In this document: piece by piece, positions 18,681 to 28,888 of the stretch
Position numbering within the stretch: position 1 is the first letter of the stretch
How the letters are laid out: every line of letters begins with the position of its first letter
NCBI RefSeq assembly: GCF_037949795.1
Contig: NZ_CP149932.1
Span: forward strand, 1,787,001 to 1,851,000
Direction of reading: 5' to 3'
DNA: 64,000 nucleotides
Origin: Thioclava sp. GXIMD2076
GTDB taxonomy: Bacteria; Pseudomonadota; Alphaproteobacteria; Rhodobacterales; Rhodobacteraceae
Notes under the pieces: generated by a model
Database searches by the model: none
Told to the model about the DNA's origin: nothing
Seen by the model: only the letters and a program-made list of their open reading frames with translations
Position numbers and translations under genes: made by a program

Positions 18681-18717
18681 AAAGGGGATCGGCATCTGCC
18701 GGTCCCCTTTTTCTTTT
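18681..18717 (+). terminator. Terminator of rplU-rpmA
   Basis: A 13-bp stem (AAAGGGGATCGGC / GCCGGTCCCCTTT, including a pairing wobble) with an ATCT loop and a following T-rich run (ttttcttttc), 28 bases after the rpmA stop. Confidence 0.9.
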
Positions 18718-18883
18718 CTGCATTGTGGAGGAGCAATGCGGGAAAACCTGCCGAATACTCTTGCGCAAGTCGGTTTGTCCGACGGGGTGACGTAAGGTCT
18801 TCATATGATTTTTACCTTGGCATACTAATTGCCATCTCTCGCCCCGAAAATGGATTAAACTCAGGGGCATCACGGAGGACGAC

Positions 18884-19423
18884 ATGTATCAGGAAGCGAT
18901 CCCTGACCAACCTGTAATCGAAGCCGGAAGGTTCATCCTGCGCCCGCTGCGCAAATCCGACGCGGGCCTCATGACCATGTATACTTCGGACAAACGTGTC
19001 GCCTCTGGCACCCGCGCCATTCCGCATCCGCTGCCACCGGGCGCCTCCGAGCAGTTCATCGCGCGGATCCTTGGCAAACAGGGCGACGAGGATGTCTGGG
19101 CCATCGACGGTTCGGCACAGGGCTCCAGCGAATTGCTGGGCGTGGTCTCGCTGACCCGCATCTCCGAGACGCAATCCGAAGTGGGCTTCTGGCTCGGCGC
19201 GGGCTTCTGGAATGCGGGCTATGCTTCCGAAGCGGTGCAGGCCATCGTCGATGCGAATCCGCATGGCGCACGCACCCTTCTGGCCGAGGTGTTCCAGGAC
19301 AATCCCGGCTCGGGTCGCGTCGTAACAAATGCGGGCTTCGAATATCTGGGTGATGCCGAAAGCTGGTCGGTGGCGCGTAATGCCTCGGTGCCGACCTGGA
19401 CCTATCTGCGGAAAATGGCCTGA
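18884..19423 (+). CDS. GNAT-family N-acetyltransferase
   Basis: 179 residues, start supported by the ribosome-binding site cacggagga. The N-terminal strand (RFILRPLRKSDAGLM) and the later VGFWLGAGFWNAGYASEA match the RimJ/RimL type of GNAT that acetylates protein N-termini or small amines. The acetyl-CoA loop (usually R/QxxGxG/A) is unusual here. The gene sits between rpmA and obgE, a place where Rhodobacterales often carry GNAT genes. The substrate is unknown. Confidence 0.82.
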   Translation: MYQEAIPDQPVIEAGRFILRPLRKSDAGLMTMYTSDKRVASGTRAIPHPLPPGASEQFIARILGKQGDEDVWAIDGSAQGSSELLGVVSLTRISETQSEVGFWLGAGFWNAGYASEAVQAIVDANPHGARTLLAEVFQDNPGSGRVVTNAGFEYLGDAESWSVARNASVPTWTYLRKMA

Positions 19424-19426
19424 CCC

Positions 19427-20479
19427 ATGATCGGGACGCGCCAGGATACCATGGCGCGTTCCCTTTATACCTCGCGCCTGAACCTTCGGGCTTTCCGGCT
19501 CGAGGATGCCCCCGATATTGTCGCAGGTCTTTCGGATTTCGAGACCACGCGCTGGTTGGGCCGTGCGCCGCATCCCTACCGGATGTCCGATGCCATGGCC
19601 TTTCTCGAGCGGAGTATGACCAGTGATCTGGTCTGGGCGATCGAGGATGCGCGAGGCTTTGCCGGCATGATCGGTATGGTGGGGGAGCTGGGATACTGGA
19701 TCAGCCCGCATGCGCGTGGACATGGCTATGTCTTTGAAGCCGCGCATCTTTTGGTAGCGCGTCATTTCGCAGATCCGCGGGTTCTTGACCTTGCGGCGGG
19801 TTATTTCATCGGCAATGGAGCCTCGGCCCGCATCCTGCATCGGCTGGGCTTTCAGCCCGATGGCGCCCCCGACAAGCGGCTCAGCGTCGCATGGGGCAGT
19901 CTTCGTCCGCATCAGCCGCTCCGCCTGTCCCGCAGCGATTGGGCGGCACGCGCCGTCCCGCGCCTGATAACCGACCGTCTGGAGATCACGCCCCTCAAGA
20001 GCACCGATGCAGGCGCCTTCCACCGGCTGGTCACCCTGCCGGAGGTCGGGCGTATGTTGCAGATATTTCCTGCCGACTGGTCGCTTCCCGAGGCGCAGGG
20101 CTTCGTTGCGCGCGCTGCCTGGCAGGCTGCGCGGCCCTGTCGTCTGGCGCTGCGGCGAGAGGGACGGCTCATAGGCTCCATCGGGATCGGCCTCGGGGAC
20201 TGCCCGCATCTTTTCTATTTCCTCGACCCCGCCCATTCGGGGCAGGGCCTGATGGGCGAAGCCCTCGCAAGCTTCATCGCGTGGCTCGAAAGCTTCTGGG
20301 GGCTTCGCCAATTGCAAGCGCGCGTCTTCACCGACAACCCCGCCTCCCGCCACCTTCTCGAAAAGGCGGGTTTCCGACATACGGGCTCCGGTCGCGGCCA
20401 ATCTGCGCAGCGGGACCGGTCCGCCCCTGATTGGGAAATGTGCTACACTGCTCCCGATCCGGTCTTCCACTGTCCATAA
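19427..20479 (+). CDS. Tandem-domain GNAT N-acetyltransferase
   Basis: 350 residues, starting four bases after the previous GNAT gene; an internal ATG at 19451 (MARSLYTSRLNLR) is an alternative start. It has two GNAT domains. The first (about 10-160) has LNLRAFRLEDAPD and GYWISPHARGHGYVFEA; the second (about 175-335) has LEITPLKSTDAGAFH and YFLDPAHSGQGLMGEAL. The last five residues and the stop codon lie inside an intergenic repeat copy, so the original C-terminus may have been changed. Substrates are unknown. Confidence 0.85.
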   Translation: MIGTRQDTMARSLYTSRLNLRAFRLEDAPDIVAGLSDFETTRWLGRAPHPYRMSDAMAFLERSMTSDLVWAIEDARGFAGMIGMVGELGYWISPHARGHGYVFEAAHLLVARHFADPRVLDLAAGYFIGNGASARILHRLGFQPDGAPDKRLSVAWGSLRPHQPLRLSRSDWAARAVPRLITDRLEITPLKSTDAGAFHRLVTLPEVGRMLQIFPADWSLPEAQGFVARAAWQAARPCRLALRREGRLIGSIGIGLGDCPHLFYFLDPAHSGQGLMGEALASFIAWLESFWGLRQLQARVFTDNPASRHLLEKAGFRHTGSGRGQSAQRDRSAPDWEMCYTAPDPVFHCP

Positions 20480-20510
20480 ATATCCCGGGGGTGTGGGGGC
20501 TGGCCCCCAC
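20463..20510 (-). repeat. Intergenic repeat, copy B (inverted relative to A and C)
   Basis: On the minus strand: an 8-bp perfect hairpin GTGGGGGC / GCCCCCAC, then the core CCCGGGATATTTATGGACA and GTGGAAGA. It matches copy A at 26 of 27 core positions. It overlaps the 3' end of the tandem GNAT gene, including its TAA. Confidence 0.85.
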
Positions 20511-20522
20511 TTCCGACCTTGA

Positions 20523-22774
<2,252 letters not shown>

Positions 22775-22791
22775 ACCGGATCAACGGATTG

Positions 22792-22823
22792 AAAAGGCGT
22801 GTGGAGCGATCCGCGCGCCTTTT
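22792..22823 (+). terminator. Terminator of proB
   Basis: A 14-bp stem with two G-T pairs (AAAAGGCGTGTGGA / TCCGCGCGCCTTTT) and a GCGA loop, starting 18 bases after the proB stop. The A and T ends make it bidirectional, so it can also serve the convergent membrane-protein gene. Confidence 0.85.
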
Positions 22824-22829
22824 GTCATG

Positions 22830-24248
22830 TCAGGCCCAGAACATCAGCCAGACGGCCAGCGCCACGGCGCAGGTGGCGGTATAAAGGCCGTTCCAGCGCC
22901 AGCTGACCGTAGCCGGGGTTACATCTCCGAGCCGCGCCACCAGCATGACCGAGGCGGTGAAGGGCGAGGTTACCCCCGACAGCGCCCAGCCCGCGGTGAT
23001 CGAGAGCACGATGGCGGTGGGCGAGATGCCCAGCTCTGCTGCACTCGGCAACAGCGGCCCGAACAGCGAGACAAAGAGGATCGGGTTCATCCCCAGCTGC
23101 CCGCCCAGCGGGATCAGCAGGATCGGCAGGATCAGGAGGAGCCAGACCGGCAGCGCCGCCAGATCAAGGCCGCTGGCCGCGACGATCGGTGCCAGCATGG
23201 TGCCTGCGGTCGAGCCGATGAAGCCGGCCATCGACAAAAGCACGATCTCGTTGCGGAAGGACGGCAGCTCGATAAAGCCGAATTCGCAGGCATGGAGCGC
23301 AAAATGGTGGCCGCGCTCCTTGGGGGGCGCACCCACCAGCAGCCAGCCTGCCGAAAGAAGCGGGATGATCAGCAGCACCGACATTGCCGCCGAAAGCCCC
23401 GCCACCAGATCGAGCACGATCACCGGAATGGCGATCAGGATGATCAGCCACAGGACAGGCAGGAGGTCGCGGGCAGTGGTGGGCAGAGTGGCCGAGAGAG
23501 GCGTGGCGTGATGGCCTGCGGGGATGGTGGGTTTGAAGATCTGGTCCATCGTCCAGCCCACCCCGATCAGGATCGCGGAGGAGACCAGTGCGGGCAGGAT
23601 GATATGGTTGATCTCGGCGCCATCGACGATGGAGGTAGAGATGACCATGGCAAAGCCGAGTGGCGACCAGCACAGGCTCGCGGCAAAACCACGATGGACA
23701 GCCTGCAGCATACGGCGGATGCGGATCTTGCGGATTTCGGGGTCGGGCTCGCGGTCCGAGGAGGCCCGTGACATCCCGCCCAGAACCGAGATCGCGCCGT
23801 AATTCAGCATCGGTGCAAAGGCCTGCACCCCGAGCGTCAGCGCGCTATAGCGCCGTCCGGGGGGCTGGCTGGCCAGAAAAACCGCAGCGCGGGTGATCTT
23901 GTCGGAAATGCCCGCAACGTGGCGCAGCGTGGCCAATGCGCAGAAAAAGGCAACGATGAAGCTGGCCCGCGCAAGCCCCTCGGAAATTACGGTCCAAGGC
24001 GCGCTGTAGAATACGAAGGCATAGACCACCAGTGCGAAGGCCACCACCACGAAGACACGGCGCGATCCCTTTACGCTCGGCACCAGCGCCAGCACCGAGA
24101 GCACGGTCAGCACTTTGGCGGCAGGCCCGGCAAAGAAAAACACGTCCCAATTCGACAGAATGGTGAAGAGGATGATCAGCCCGAGCATGACCCCTATGGT
24201 TTTGTCCAACAGCTTTGTGGCTTTGAGCTGTTCGAGGCTGGTGGCCAT
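22830..24248 (-). CDS. Uncharacterised polytopic membrane protein, transporter-like
   Basis: 472 residues, with about 11-12 hydrophobic segments spread over the whole length and a central hydrophilic loop (about 225-240). I do not recognise the family with certainty. The layout, with two similar halves each having a re-entrant-like Gly/Pro/Ser-rich turn (APMLNYGAISVLGG; GWALSGVTSPFTASVML), recalls ion-transporter superfamily permeases. Both halves end near loops rich in small residues, as in DASS or arsenical-pump-type carriers. It is convergent with proB and followed on the same strand by no partner. Substrate unknown. Confidence 0.8.
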   Translation of the reverse strand: MATSLEQLKATKLLDKTIGVMLGLIILFTILSNWDVFFFAGPAAKVLTVLSVLALVPSVKGSRRVFVVVAFALVVYAFVFYSAPWTVISEGLARASFIVAFFCALATLRHVAGISDKITRAAVFLASQPPGRRYSALTLGVQAFAPMLNYGAISVLGGMSRASSDREPDPEIRKIRIRRMLQAVHRGFAASLCWSPLGFAMVISTSIVDGAEINHIILPALVSSAILIGVGWTMDQIFKPTIPAGHHATPLSATLPTTARDLLPVLWLIILIAIPVIVLDLVAGLSAAMSVLLIIPLLSAGWLLVGAPPKERGHHFALHACEFGFIELPSFRNEIVLLSMAGFIGSTAGTMLAPIVAASGLDLAALPVWLLLILPILLIPLGGQLGMNPILFVSLFGPLLPSAAELGISPTAIVLSITAGWALSGVTSPFTASVMLVARLGDVTPATVSWRWNGLYTATCAVALAVWLMFWA

Positions 24249-24289
24249 GATCGGGGTCCTTATGGAAGAGAGGCTAACCGTGAAAGCGG

Positions 24290-25096
24290 TCAGGCGTTAA
24301 GGGTGATCCAGACGGGCACATGGTCCGAGGGCTTATCGCGGCCGCGGATCTCGCGGTCGATCTGGCAATCGGTCATCAGATCGGCGGCCTGCGGGCTGAG
24401 CAGCAGATGGTCGATGCGGATGCCGTTATTGCGCGCCCATGCGCCTGCCTGATAATCCCAGAAGGAATAATGACCGGGGCCGAAGGTGCGGGCACGGAAG
24501 GCTTCGGTGAAGCCGAGGTTCAGGATGCGGCGGAAGGCGGCGCGGCTTTCGGGGAGAGCGAGGGCATCCTTCTGCCAGCTCTCGGGCTTGGCGGCATCCT
24601 CGTCTTGCGGGATAATATTGTAATCCCCTGCAAGAACCAGCGGCTCTTCCAGCGCCAGAAGTTCGGTGGCGCGGGCGTGCATACGCTCCATCCAGCCGAG
24701 TTTATAGCCGTATTTTCCCTCCGCAATCGGCGTGCCATCGGCATCGAATTCGACGGGATTTCCATTGGGTAGGTAGAGCCCGCAAACGCGCACCGCGCGA
24801 TCCCCGATCACGGTGGCCTCGATCCAGCGGGCCTGTTCGTCGCTCTCGTCTCCGGGCAGACCGCGGATGATGTCTTCGAGCGGAAGTTTCGACAGGATCG
24901 CCACACCGTTGAAGCTTTTCTGGCCATGGGTTTCGACACGGTAACCCAGATCTTCGATGATCTCGCGGGGGAAAGCCTCATCGACGGATTTGATTTCCTG
25001 TAGAAGGGCCACATCGGGATCGGCTTCCTTGAGCCAGTCGACCAGCGCATTGATACGCGCCTTGATACCGTTGATGTTGAATGTCGCGATCTTCAT
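24290..25096 (-). CDS. xth: Exodeoxyribonuclease III / AP endonuclease
   Basis: 268 residues of the EEP nuclease family, which cuts DNA at abasic sites in base-excision repair. Motifs: FNINGIKARI (substrate Asn), LQEIKS (metal-binding Glu), GDYNI, and the C-terminal SDHVPVWI (catalytic Asp-His). 41 bases lie between its stop and the membrane-protein start. Confidence 0.95.
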   Translation of the reverse strand: MKIATFNINGIKARINALVDWLKEADPDVALLQEIKSVDEAFPREIIEDLGYRVETHGQKSFNGVAILSKLPLEDIIRGLPGDESDEQARWIEATVIGDRAVRVCGLYLPNGNPVEFDADGTPIAEGKYGYKLGWMERMHARATELLALEEPLVLAGDYNIIPQDEDAAKPESWQKDALALPESRAAFRRILNLGFTEAFRARTFGPGHYSFWDYQAGAWARNNGIRIDHLLLSPQAADLMTDCQIDREIRGRDKPSDHVPVWITLNA

Positions 25097-25177
25097 GCGG
25101 CTCTCCCGTTCTTTTCCCCGTGATAGGCAAGAGGCGCTGACGTAACAACCATGAACCGTGCTGAGAAACAGGATTTC

Positions 25178-25198
25178 CTGCTGAATTGATCTCAGCAG
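25178..25198 (-). repeat. Short perfect inverted repeat between NYN gene and xth
   Basis: CTGCTGA and TCAGCAG with a 7-base spacer, just past the stop of the NYN-domain gene. There is no T run on the minus strand, so terminator function is doubtful. Confidence 0.4.
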
Positions 25199-25204
25199 AT
25201 TGGC

Positions 25205-25819
25205 TTAGAGATCGAGGACAAGCCTCTGGCCTTTGTAATGGCCACGGATCAGTTTGATGCCGCGTTTGTGGCGGGCGAACTGATCGAGCCAGTCGCGATA
25301 GCGGTCATTGGTGATGACAGGCGCGCCGAGGCGGGTGGCATGGCGCAGGATCTCGGGATCGGCGGGGGCGCCACGATCGACAACCTGTATCTGGTCGGGC
25401 TCGAGGCCCAGCAGCGGCGCAAGTTCGGCCTCCGACATATAGTGATCGGAGATCTTGTAGCCGATATTCGCGTCGAAAATCACGAGAGGCGTGTAATGGG
25501 CAGCCTTGGCACGGGCAATGACGCGCTGGAGGGGCAGGAGTTCGGGCAGGTTCCTGCGCCAGTGGATGACGTTCGATCCGTCGATGACGACGGGTTTGCG
25601 TCTGCGAACGGGGGGCTTGACCGGACGGGGCCTTGCCGCACGTCTAGGTCGCGAGAACGCGCCTCGGAAAAAATCGCGCGCAGAGATCCCGCGCAGGGCG
25701 AGGATCAGGGCGGCAATCGCGGTAAAAACAAGAACAAGCGCAAGGTCGGGCTGGTTCAGGGTAAAGGCTGTAATTGCGCCAATCACCGACCCGACAAGAA
25801 GAATGAACGGTATCCGCAT
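25205..25819 (-). CDS. Membrane-anchored NYN/Zc3h12a-like ribonuclease
   Basis: 204 residues. Two close hydrophobic segments (about 5-20 and 24-42) are followed by a very basic, proline-rich linker (RPRRAARPRPVKPPVRRRK). Then comes a PIN-like NYN domain: VVIDGSNVIHW, LVIFDANIGY, VVDRGAPADPEIL and PVITNDRYRDW supply the acidic residues expected for metal-dependent RNA cleavage. This is the arrangement of the Zc3h12a/MCPIP nuclease domain found in bacteria. The cell target is unknown; anchoring suggests cleavage near the inner membrane. Confidence 0.8.
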   Translation of the reverse strand: MRIPFILLVGSVIGAITAFTLNQPDLALVLVFTAIAALILALRGISARDFFRGAFSRPRRAARPRPVKPPVRRRKPVVIDGSNVIHWRRNLPELLPLQRVIARAKAAHYTPLVIFDANIGYKISDHYMSEAELAPLLGLEPDQIQVVDRGAPADPEILRHATRLGAPVITNDRYRDWLDQFARHKRGIKLIRGHYKGQRLVLDL

Positions 25820-25871
25820 GGGCGGCCTTCAAAAAGAGCGGACCTCCGGAATACTGGAGGCCCCCTTGTTA

Positions 25872-26210
25872 TCACATCGAGAAGGAGATCCCGCAGCCGC
25901 AGGATGACACCGCATTGGGGTTGTTGACCACGAAGCGCGCGCCGATCAGCTCGTCAGTGAAATCGATCACCGCGTTTTCCAGAAACGGCAGTGAGACAGG
26001 GTCGATCAGGACCTTCTGGCCTGCACCCTGCAGGATCAGGTCGTCCTCTGCGGATTGCTCCTCGAGTTTGATGTCATACTGGAAGCCCGAACAGCCGCCG
26101 CCCTCGACGGCCACGCGCAGCGCGCGAGGTGTATCGGCATCTTCGTTGATCTCGGCGAGCCGCGCAAAGGCGCGCTCGGTCACTTTTGGCGGAATCTGCA
26201 GCATTTTCAC
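25872..26210 (-). CDS. erpA: A-type iron-sulfur carrier (ErpA/IscA-like)
   Basis: 112 residues, with the three conserved cysteines of the HesB/IscA fold: one in GGGCSGFQYD and two in the C-terminal SSCGCGISF. Such proteins pass [4Fe-4S] or [2Fe-2S] clusters to target enzymes. In Rhodobacterales one copy sits next to dgt, as here, in divergent orientation. Whether it acts as ErpA or SufA cannot be decided from the sequence; no suf or isc genes are near. Confidence 0.88.
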   Translation of the reverse strand: MKMLQIPPKVTERAFARLAEINEDADTPRALRVAVEGGGCSGFQYDIKLEEQSAEDDLILQGAGQKVLIDPVSLPFLENAVIDFTDELIGARFVVNNPNAVSSCGCGISFSM

Positions 26211-26280
26211 ACGCTTTCTGCCCCGATGGGCCTGTTCTTCCCTAGTTCTTCCCTAGGGTGGGGGATATAGGTAGTCTCAT

Positions 26281-27501
26281 ATGCCGCGACAAGAAGAGGT
26301 TGCCGTGCTCAAGCCTTATGCCTGTCACCCCGAAAAGACTCGGGGCCGACTTATTCCGGAAAGTTATTCCACGTTCCGCACCCCGTTTCAACGGGATCGC
26401 GACCGGATCATCCATTCCTCGGCTTTCCGCCGGCTCAAACACAAGACGCAGGTCTTTGTCGAACATGAGGGCGATTACTACCGCACCCGTCTGACCCATA
26501 CGATCGAGGTGGCGCAGGTGGCGCGCACGATCGCCAACCATTTGGGGCTCAATGCCGATCTGGCCGAGACGGTGGCGCTGGCCCATGATCTGGGGCATCC
26601 GCCCTTCGGCCATACGGGCGAGGATGCGCTGCATGAGCTGATGATGCCCTATGGCGGTTTTGACCATAACGCGCAGGCCTTACGCATCGTGACCAAGCTC
26701 GAGCGCCATTACGCCGAATTCGACGGGCTGAACCTGACATGGGAAGCCCTTGAGGGCATTGCCAAACATAATGGTCCGGTGATCTCCGACAAAGGCGGAA
26801 GCCACACCGTCGCACGCCGCGAGGATCTGCCCTATGCGCTGGCCGAGATCGATGCCAGTTGGGATCTGGAACTGGCCTCCAATGCCAGTGCCGAGGCGCA
26901 GGTGGCCGCGGTCGCCGATGATTGCGCCTATAACCATCACGATCTGCATGACGGGTTGCGCGCGGGGCTCTTCACGGAAGACGATCTGTGCGAGCTGCCG
27001 GTGATCGGCGAGTGTTTCGAGGCGGTCGACAAGCTCTATCCGGGGCTCGACCGCTCGCGGCGCCAGCATGAGGCGCTGCGCCGCGTGTTTGGTGTGATGG
27101 TCGAGGATGTGATCGCCGTGGCCCAGAACCGGCTGGAATCACTGCGCCCCGAGCGGGTGGAGGATATCCGCTCGATGGACGGGCCGATCATCCGCTTCTC
27201 GAAGCCGCTCTACCAGAACCTCAAGGCGATCAAGCGCTTCCTGTTCACCCGTATGTATCGCGCGCCCTCGGTGATCGTGGAGCGCAAGCGGGTGACCACG
27301 ATGGTTAACGGGCTCTTCCCCTATTTCATGGAGAACCCGCAGCATCTGCCCTCGGATTGGCAGGGCGATGTGGGCAAGGCCTTGGCCTCGGGTGGTGATG
27401 CCGAGATCCTGCTGGCGCGGGTGGTGCTCGATTATGTGGCAGGCATGACCGACCGTTTCGCCATTCAGGAATATCACCGGCTGATCGATCCGGATCTGTG
27501 A
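26281..27501 (+). CDS. dgt: dNTP triphosphohydrolase (dGTPase-like)
   Basis: 406 residues of the HD superfamily. The metal-binding His and Asp are seen in RTRLTHTIEV and LAHDLGHPPFGHTGE; the second part contains DFDH-like FDHNAQALRIV. The enzyme degrades dNTPs to nucleoside and triphosphate and helps balance nucleotide pools. It is divergent from the A-type carrier gene with 70 bases between, so both promoters lie in that short gap. Alternative start: MLKPYAC-like Leu codon, but the ATG has reasonable context. Confidence 0.9.
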   Translation: MPRQEEVAVLKPYACHPEKTRGRLIPESYSTFRTPFQRDRDRIIHSSAFRRLKHKTQVFVEHEGDYYRTRLTHTIEVAQVARTIANHLGLNADLAETVALAHDLGHPPFGHTGEDALHELMMPYGGFDHNAQALRIVTKLERHYAEFDGLNLTWEALEGIAKHNGPVISDKGGSHTVARREDLPYALAEIDASWDLELASNASAEAQVAAVADDCAYNHHDLHDGLRAGLFTEDDLCELPVIGECFEAVDKLYPGLDRSRRQHEALRRVFGVMVEDVIAVAQNRLESLRPERVEDIRSMDGPIIRFSKPLYQNLKAIKRFLFTRMYRAPSVIVERKRVTTMVNGLFPYFMENPQHLPSDWQGDVGKALASGGDAEILLARVVLDYVAGMTDRFAIQEYHRLIDPDL

Positions 27502-27524
27502 GCCGGGTCCGGGAGAGCTGACGG

Positions 27525-27555
27525 AAAAGGGGGGCGCAGGCCCCCCTTTTTATTG
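27525..27555 (+). terminator. Terminator of dgt
   Basis: AAAAGGGGGG / CCCCCCTTTT stem with CGCAGG loop and further T residues, 24 bases after the dgt stop. Symmetry suggests it also ends the convergent allA operon. Confidence 0.88.
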
Positions 27556-27578
27556 GTGCCCGAGGGCCGGCGGCAGGG

Positions 27579-28058
27579 CTAGCCAGCGACCACGGTGAAG
27601 GGCGGATCGCAGGGGACCTCCTCCAGATTGGCGCCCGCGCCGATACGGTCGACCACGGCAAAGAGGCCCGGCCCGTCGAGCGGCGTCAGCACGCCATGCC
27701 ATGTGCCACGGTGGAAGTTGATCGCCTGTGCGCCATCCGACAGGAAGGCACGCGGTGCGCCCGGTGTGCCGCCCGCATCAGGGGCCACGATAATCAGGAA
27801 CGGGTGTTCCGACATCGGAATGAAACACTGGCTGCCATCGGGATGACGTTCCAGCAGGTCGCAGTCATAGGGCAGGGTGCGGATCTCTGCCTTGAAGATC
27901 GACACACCCGCGCGGCCCTCGAAGAAACTCAGACTGGCGCGGTCGTGATAGCGGCCGCATTTGCCCGCATTGATGATCTTGTCGGGCGCGCCCGTCGCAT
28001 CAAGCACATCACCGAAAGGGGCGAAAGCCTCGGCGGTCAGCGGTTCGGTCCGGATCAT
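27579..28058 (-). CDS. allA: Ureidoglycolate lyase
   Basis: 159 residues of the cupin-like AllA family, which splits ureidoglycolate into glyoxylate and urea. Features: LTAEAFAPFGDVLDA at the N-terminus, SLSFFEGRAG, ERHPDGSQCFIPMSEHPFLIIVA and the FHRGTWHGVLTPLD region with the metal/substrate His. Its start overlaps the allE stop by four bases. It is the last gene of the allantoin operon. Confidence 0.93.
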   Translation of the reverse strand: MIRTEPLTAEAFAPFGDVLDATGAPDKIINAGKCGRYHDRASLSFFEGRAGVSIFKAEIRTLPYDCDLLERHPDGSQCFIPMSEHPFLIIVAPDAGGTPGAPRAFLSDGAQAINFHRGTWHGVLTPLDGPGLFAVVDRIGAGANLEEVPCDPPFTVVAG

Positions 28059-28888
28059 CGGCCCAGCATCCCGCGCAGGGGCATATGGCGGTTTACGTCC
28101 TTATAAAGCAGGTAACGGAACGGTCCGGTGCCGCCCGCATAGCAAGCCTGCGGGCAGAAGGCGCGCAGCCACATGAAATCGCCGCCCTCGACCTCGACCC
28201 AGTCCTTGTTGAGCAAATAGACACCGCGCCCTTGCAGCACATAGAGCCCATGTTCCATCACATGGGTCTCTGCGAAGGGGATCGTGGCGCCGGGCTGGAT
28301 GGTGACGATATTCACATGCATGTCGTGGCGCATGTCATCGGGTTCGACAAAGCGGGTGGTGGCCCATTTGCCCTCGGTGCCCTCCATCGGGCGGGCGGCG
28401 GTCACCTGATCGGAGGTGACGAAGCTTTCGGGTTTCGCGATGCCCTCGGCAGGCTCCCAGATCTTGCGGATCCACATCAGCGAGACGGGCGCATCGGAAG
28501 TATTGGCCAGTGACCAGTCCTCGCCCGGTGCGAGGAAGGCATAGCCGCCATCGCTCATCTTGTGCGTCTCGCCCTTAAGGGTCAGCTCCAGCGCGCCTTT
28601 GAGGACAAAGATCACCCCTTCGGCCTGCGCATCGGGTTCGGGCTTGCTGGCGCCGCCGCCCGGAGCGATCTCGACGCTGATTTGCGCGAAGGTCTCGGCA
28701 AAGCCCGACATCGGGCGCGCGAGCACCCATGCCCGCGCCTTGTCCCAGCCCGGCAGATAGGAAGTAGTGATATCCGACAGCGTATGCGCGGGCAGGAAGG
28801 CATAGGCCTCGGTGAAGACGGCACGATCGACGGTGCGCGAATTCTGGTCGCGCAGGCCGCCCGGTGGGGCGTAGTAAAGAGAACTCAT
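28055..28888 (-). CDS. allE: (S)-ureidoglycine aminohydrolase
   Basis: 277-residue bicupin that releases ammonia from ureidoglycine. Two cupin halves are seen (about 60-140 and 185-260). The C-terminal half has HVMEHGLYVLQGRGVYLLNKDW, with Glu/His ligands for Mn, and FMWLRAFCPQACYAGG. The order puuE/uraD-allE-allA matches the chemical order from allantoin to glyoxylate, although allantoate hydrolase (allC-like) is not in this operon. Start overlaps the upstream stop by one base. Confidence 0.92.
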   Translation of the reverse strand: MSSLYYAPPGGLRDQNSRTVDRAVFTEAYAFLPAHTLSDITTSYLPGWDKARAWVLARPMSGFAETFAQISVEIAPGGGASKPEPDAQAEGVIFVLKGALELTLKGETHKMSDGGYAFLAPGEDWSLANTSDAPVSLMWIRKIWEPAEGIAKPESFVTSDQVTAARPMEGTEGKWATTRFVEPDDMRHDMHVNIVTIQPGATIPFAETHVMEHGLYVLQGRGVYLLNKDWVEVEGGDFMWLRAFCPQACYAGGTGPFRYLLYKDVNRHMPLRGMLGR

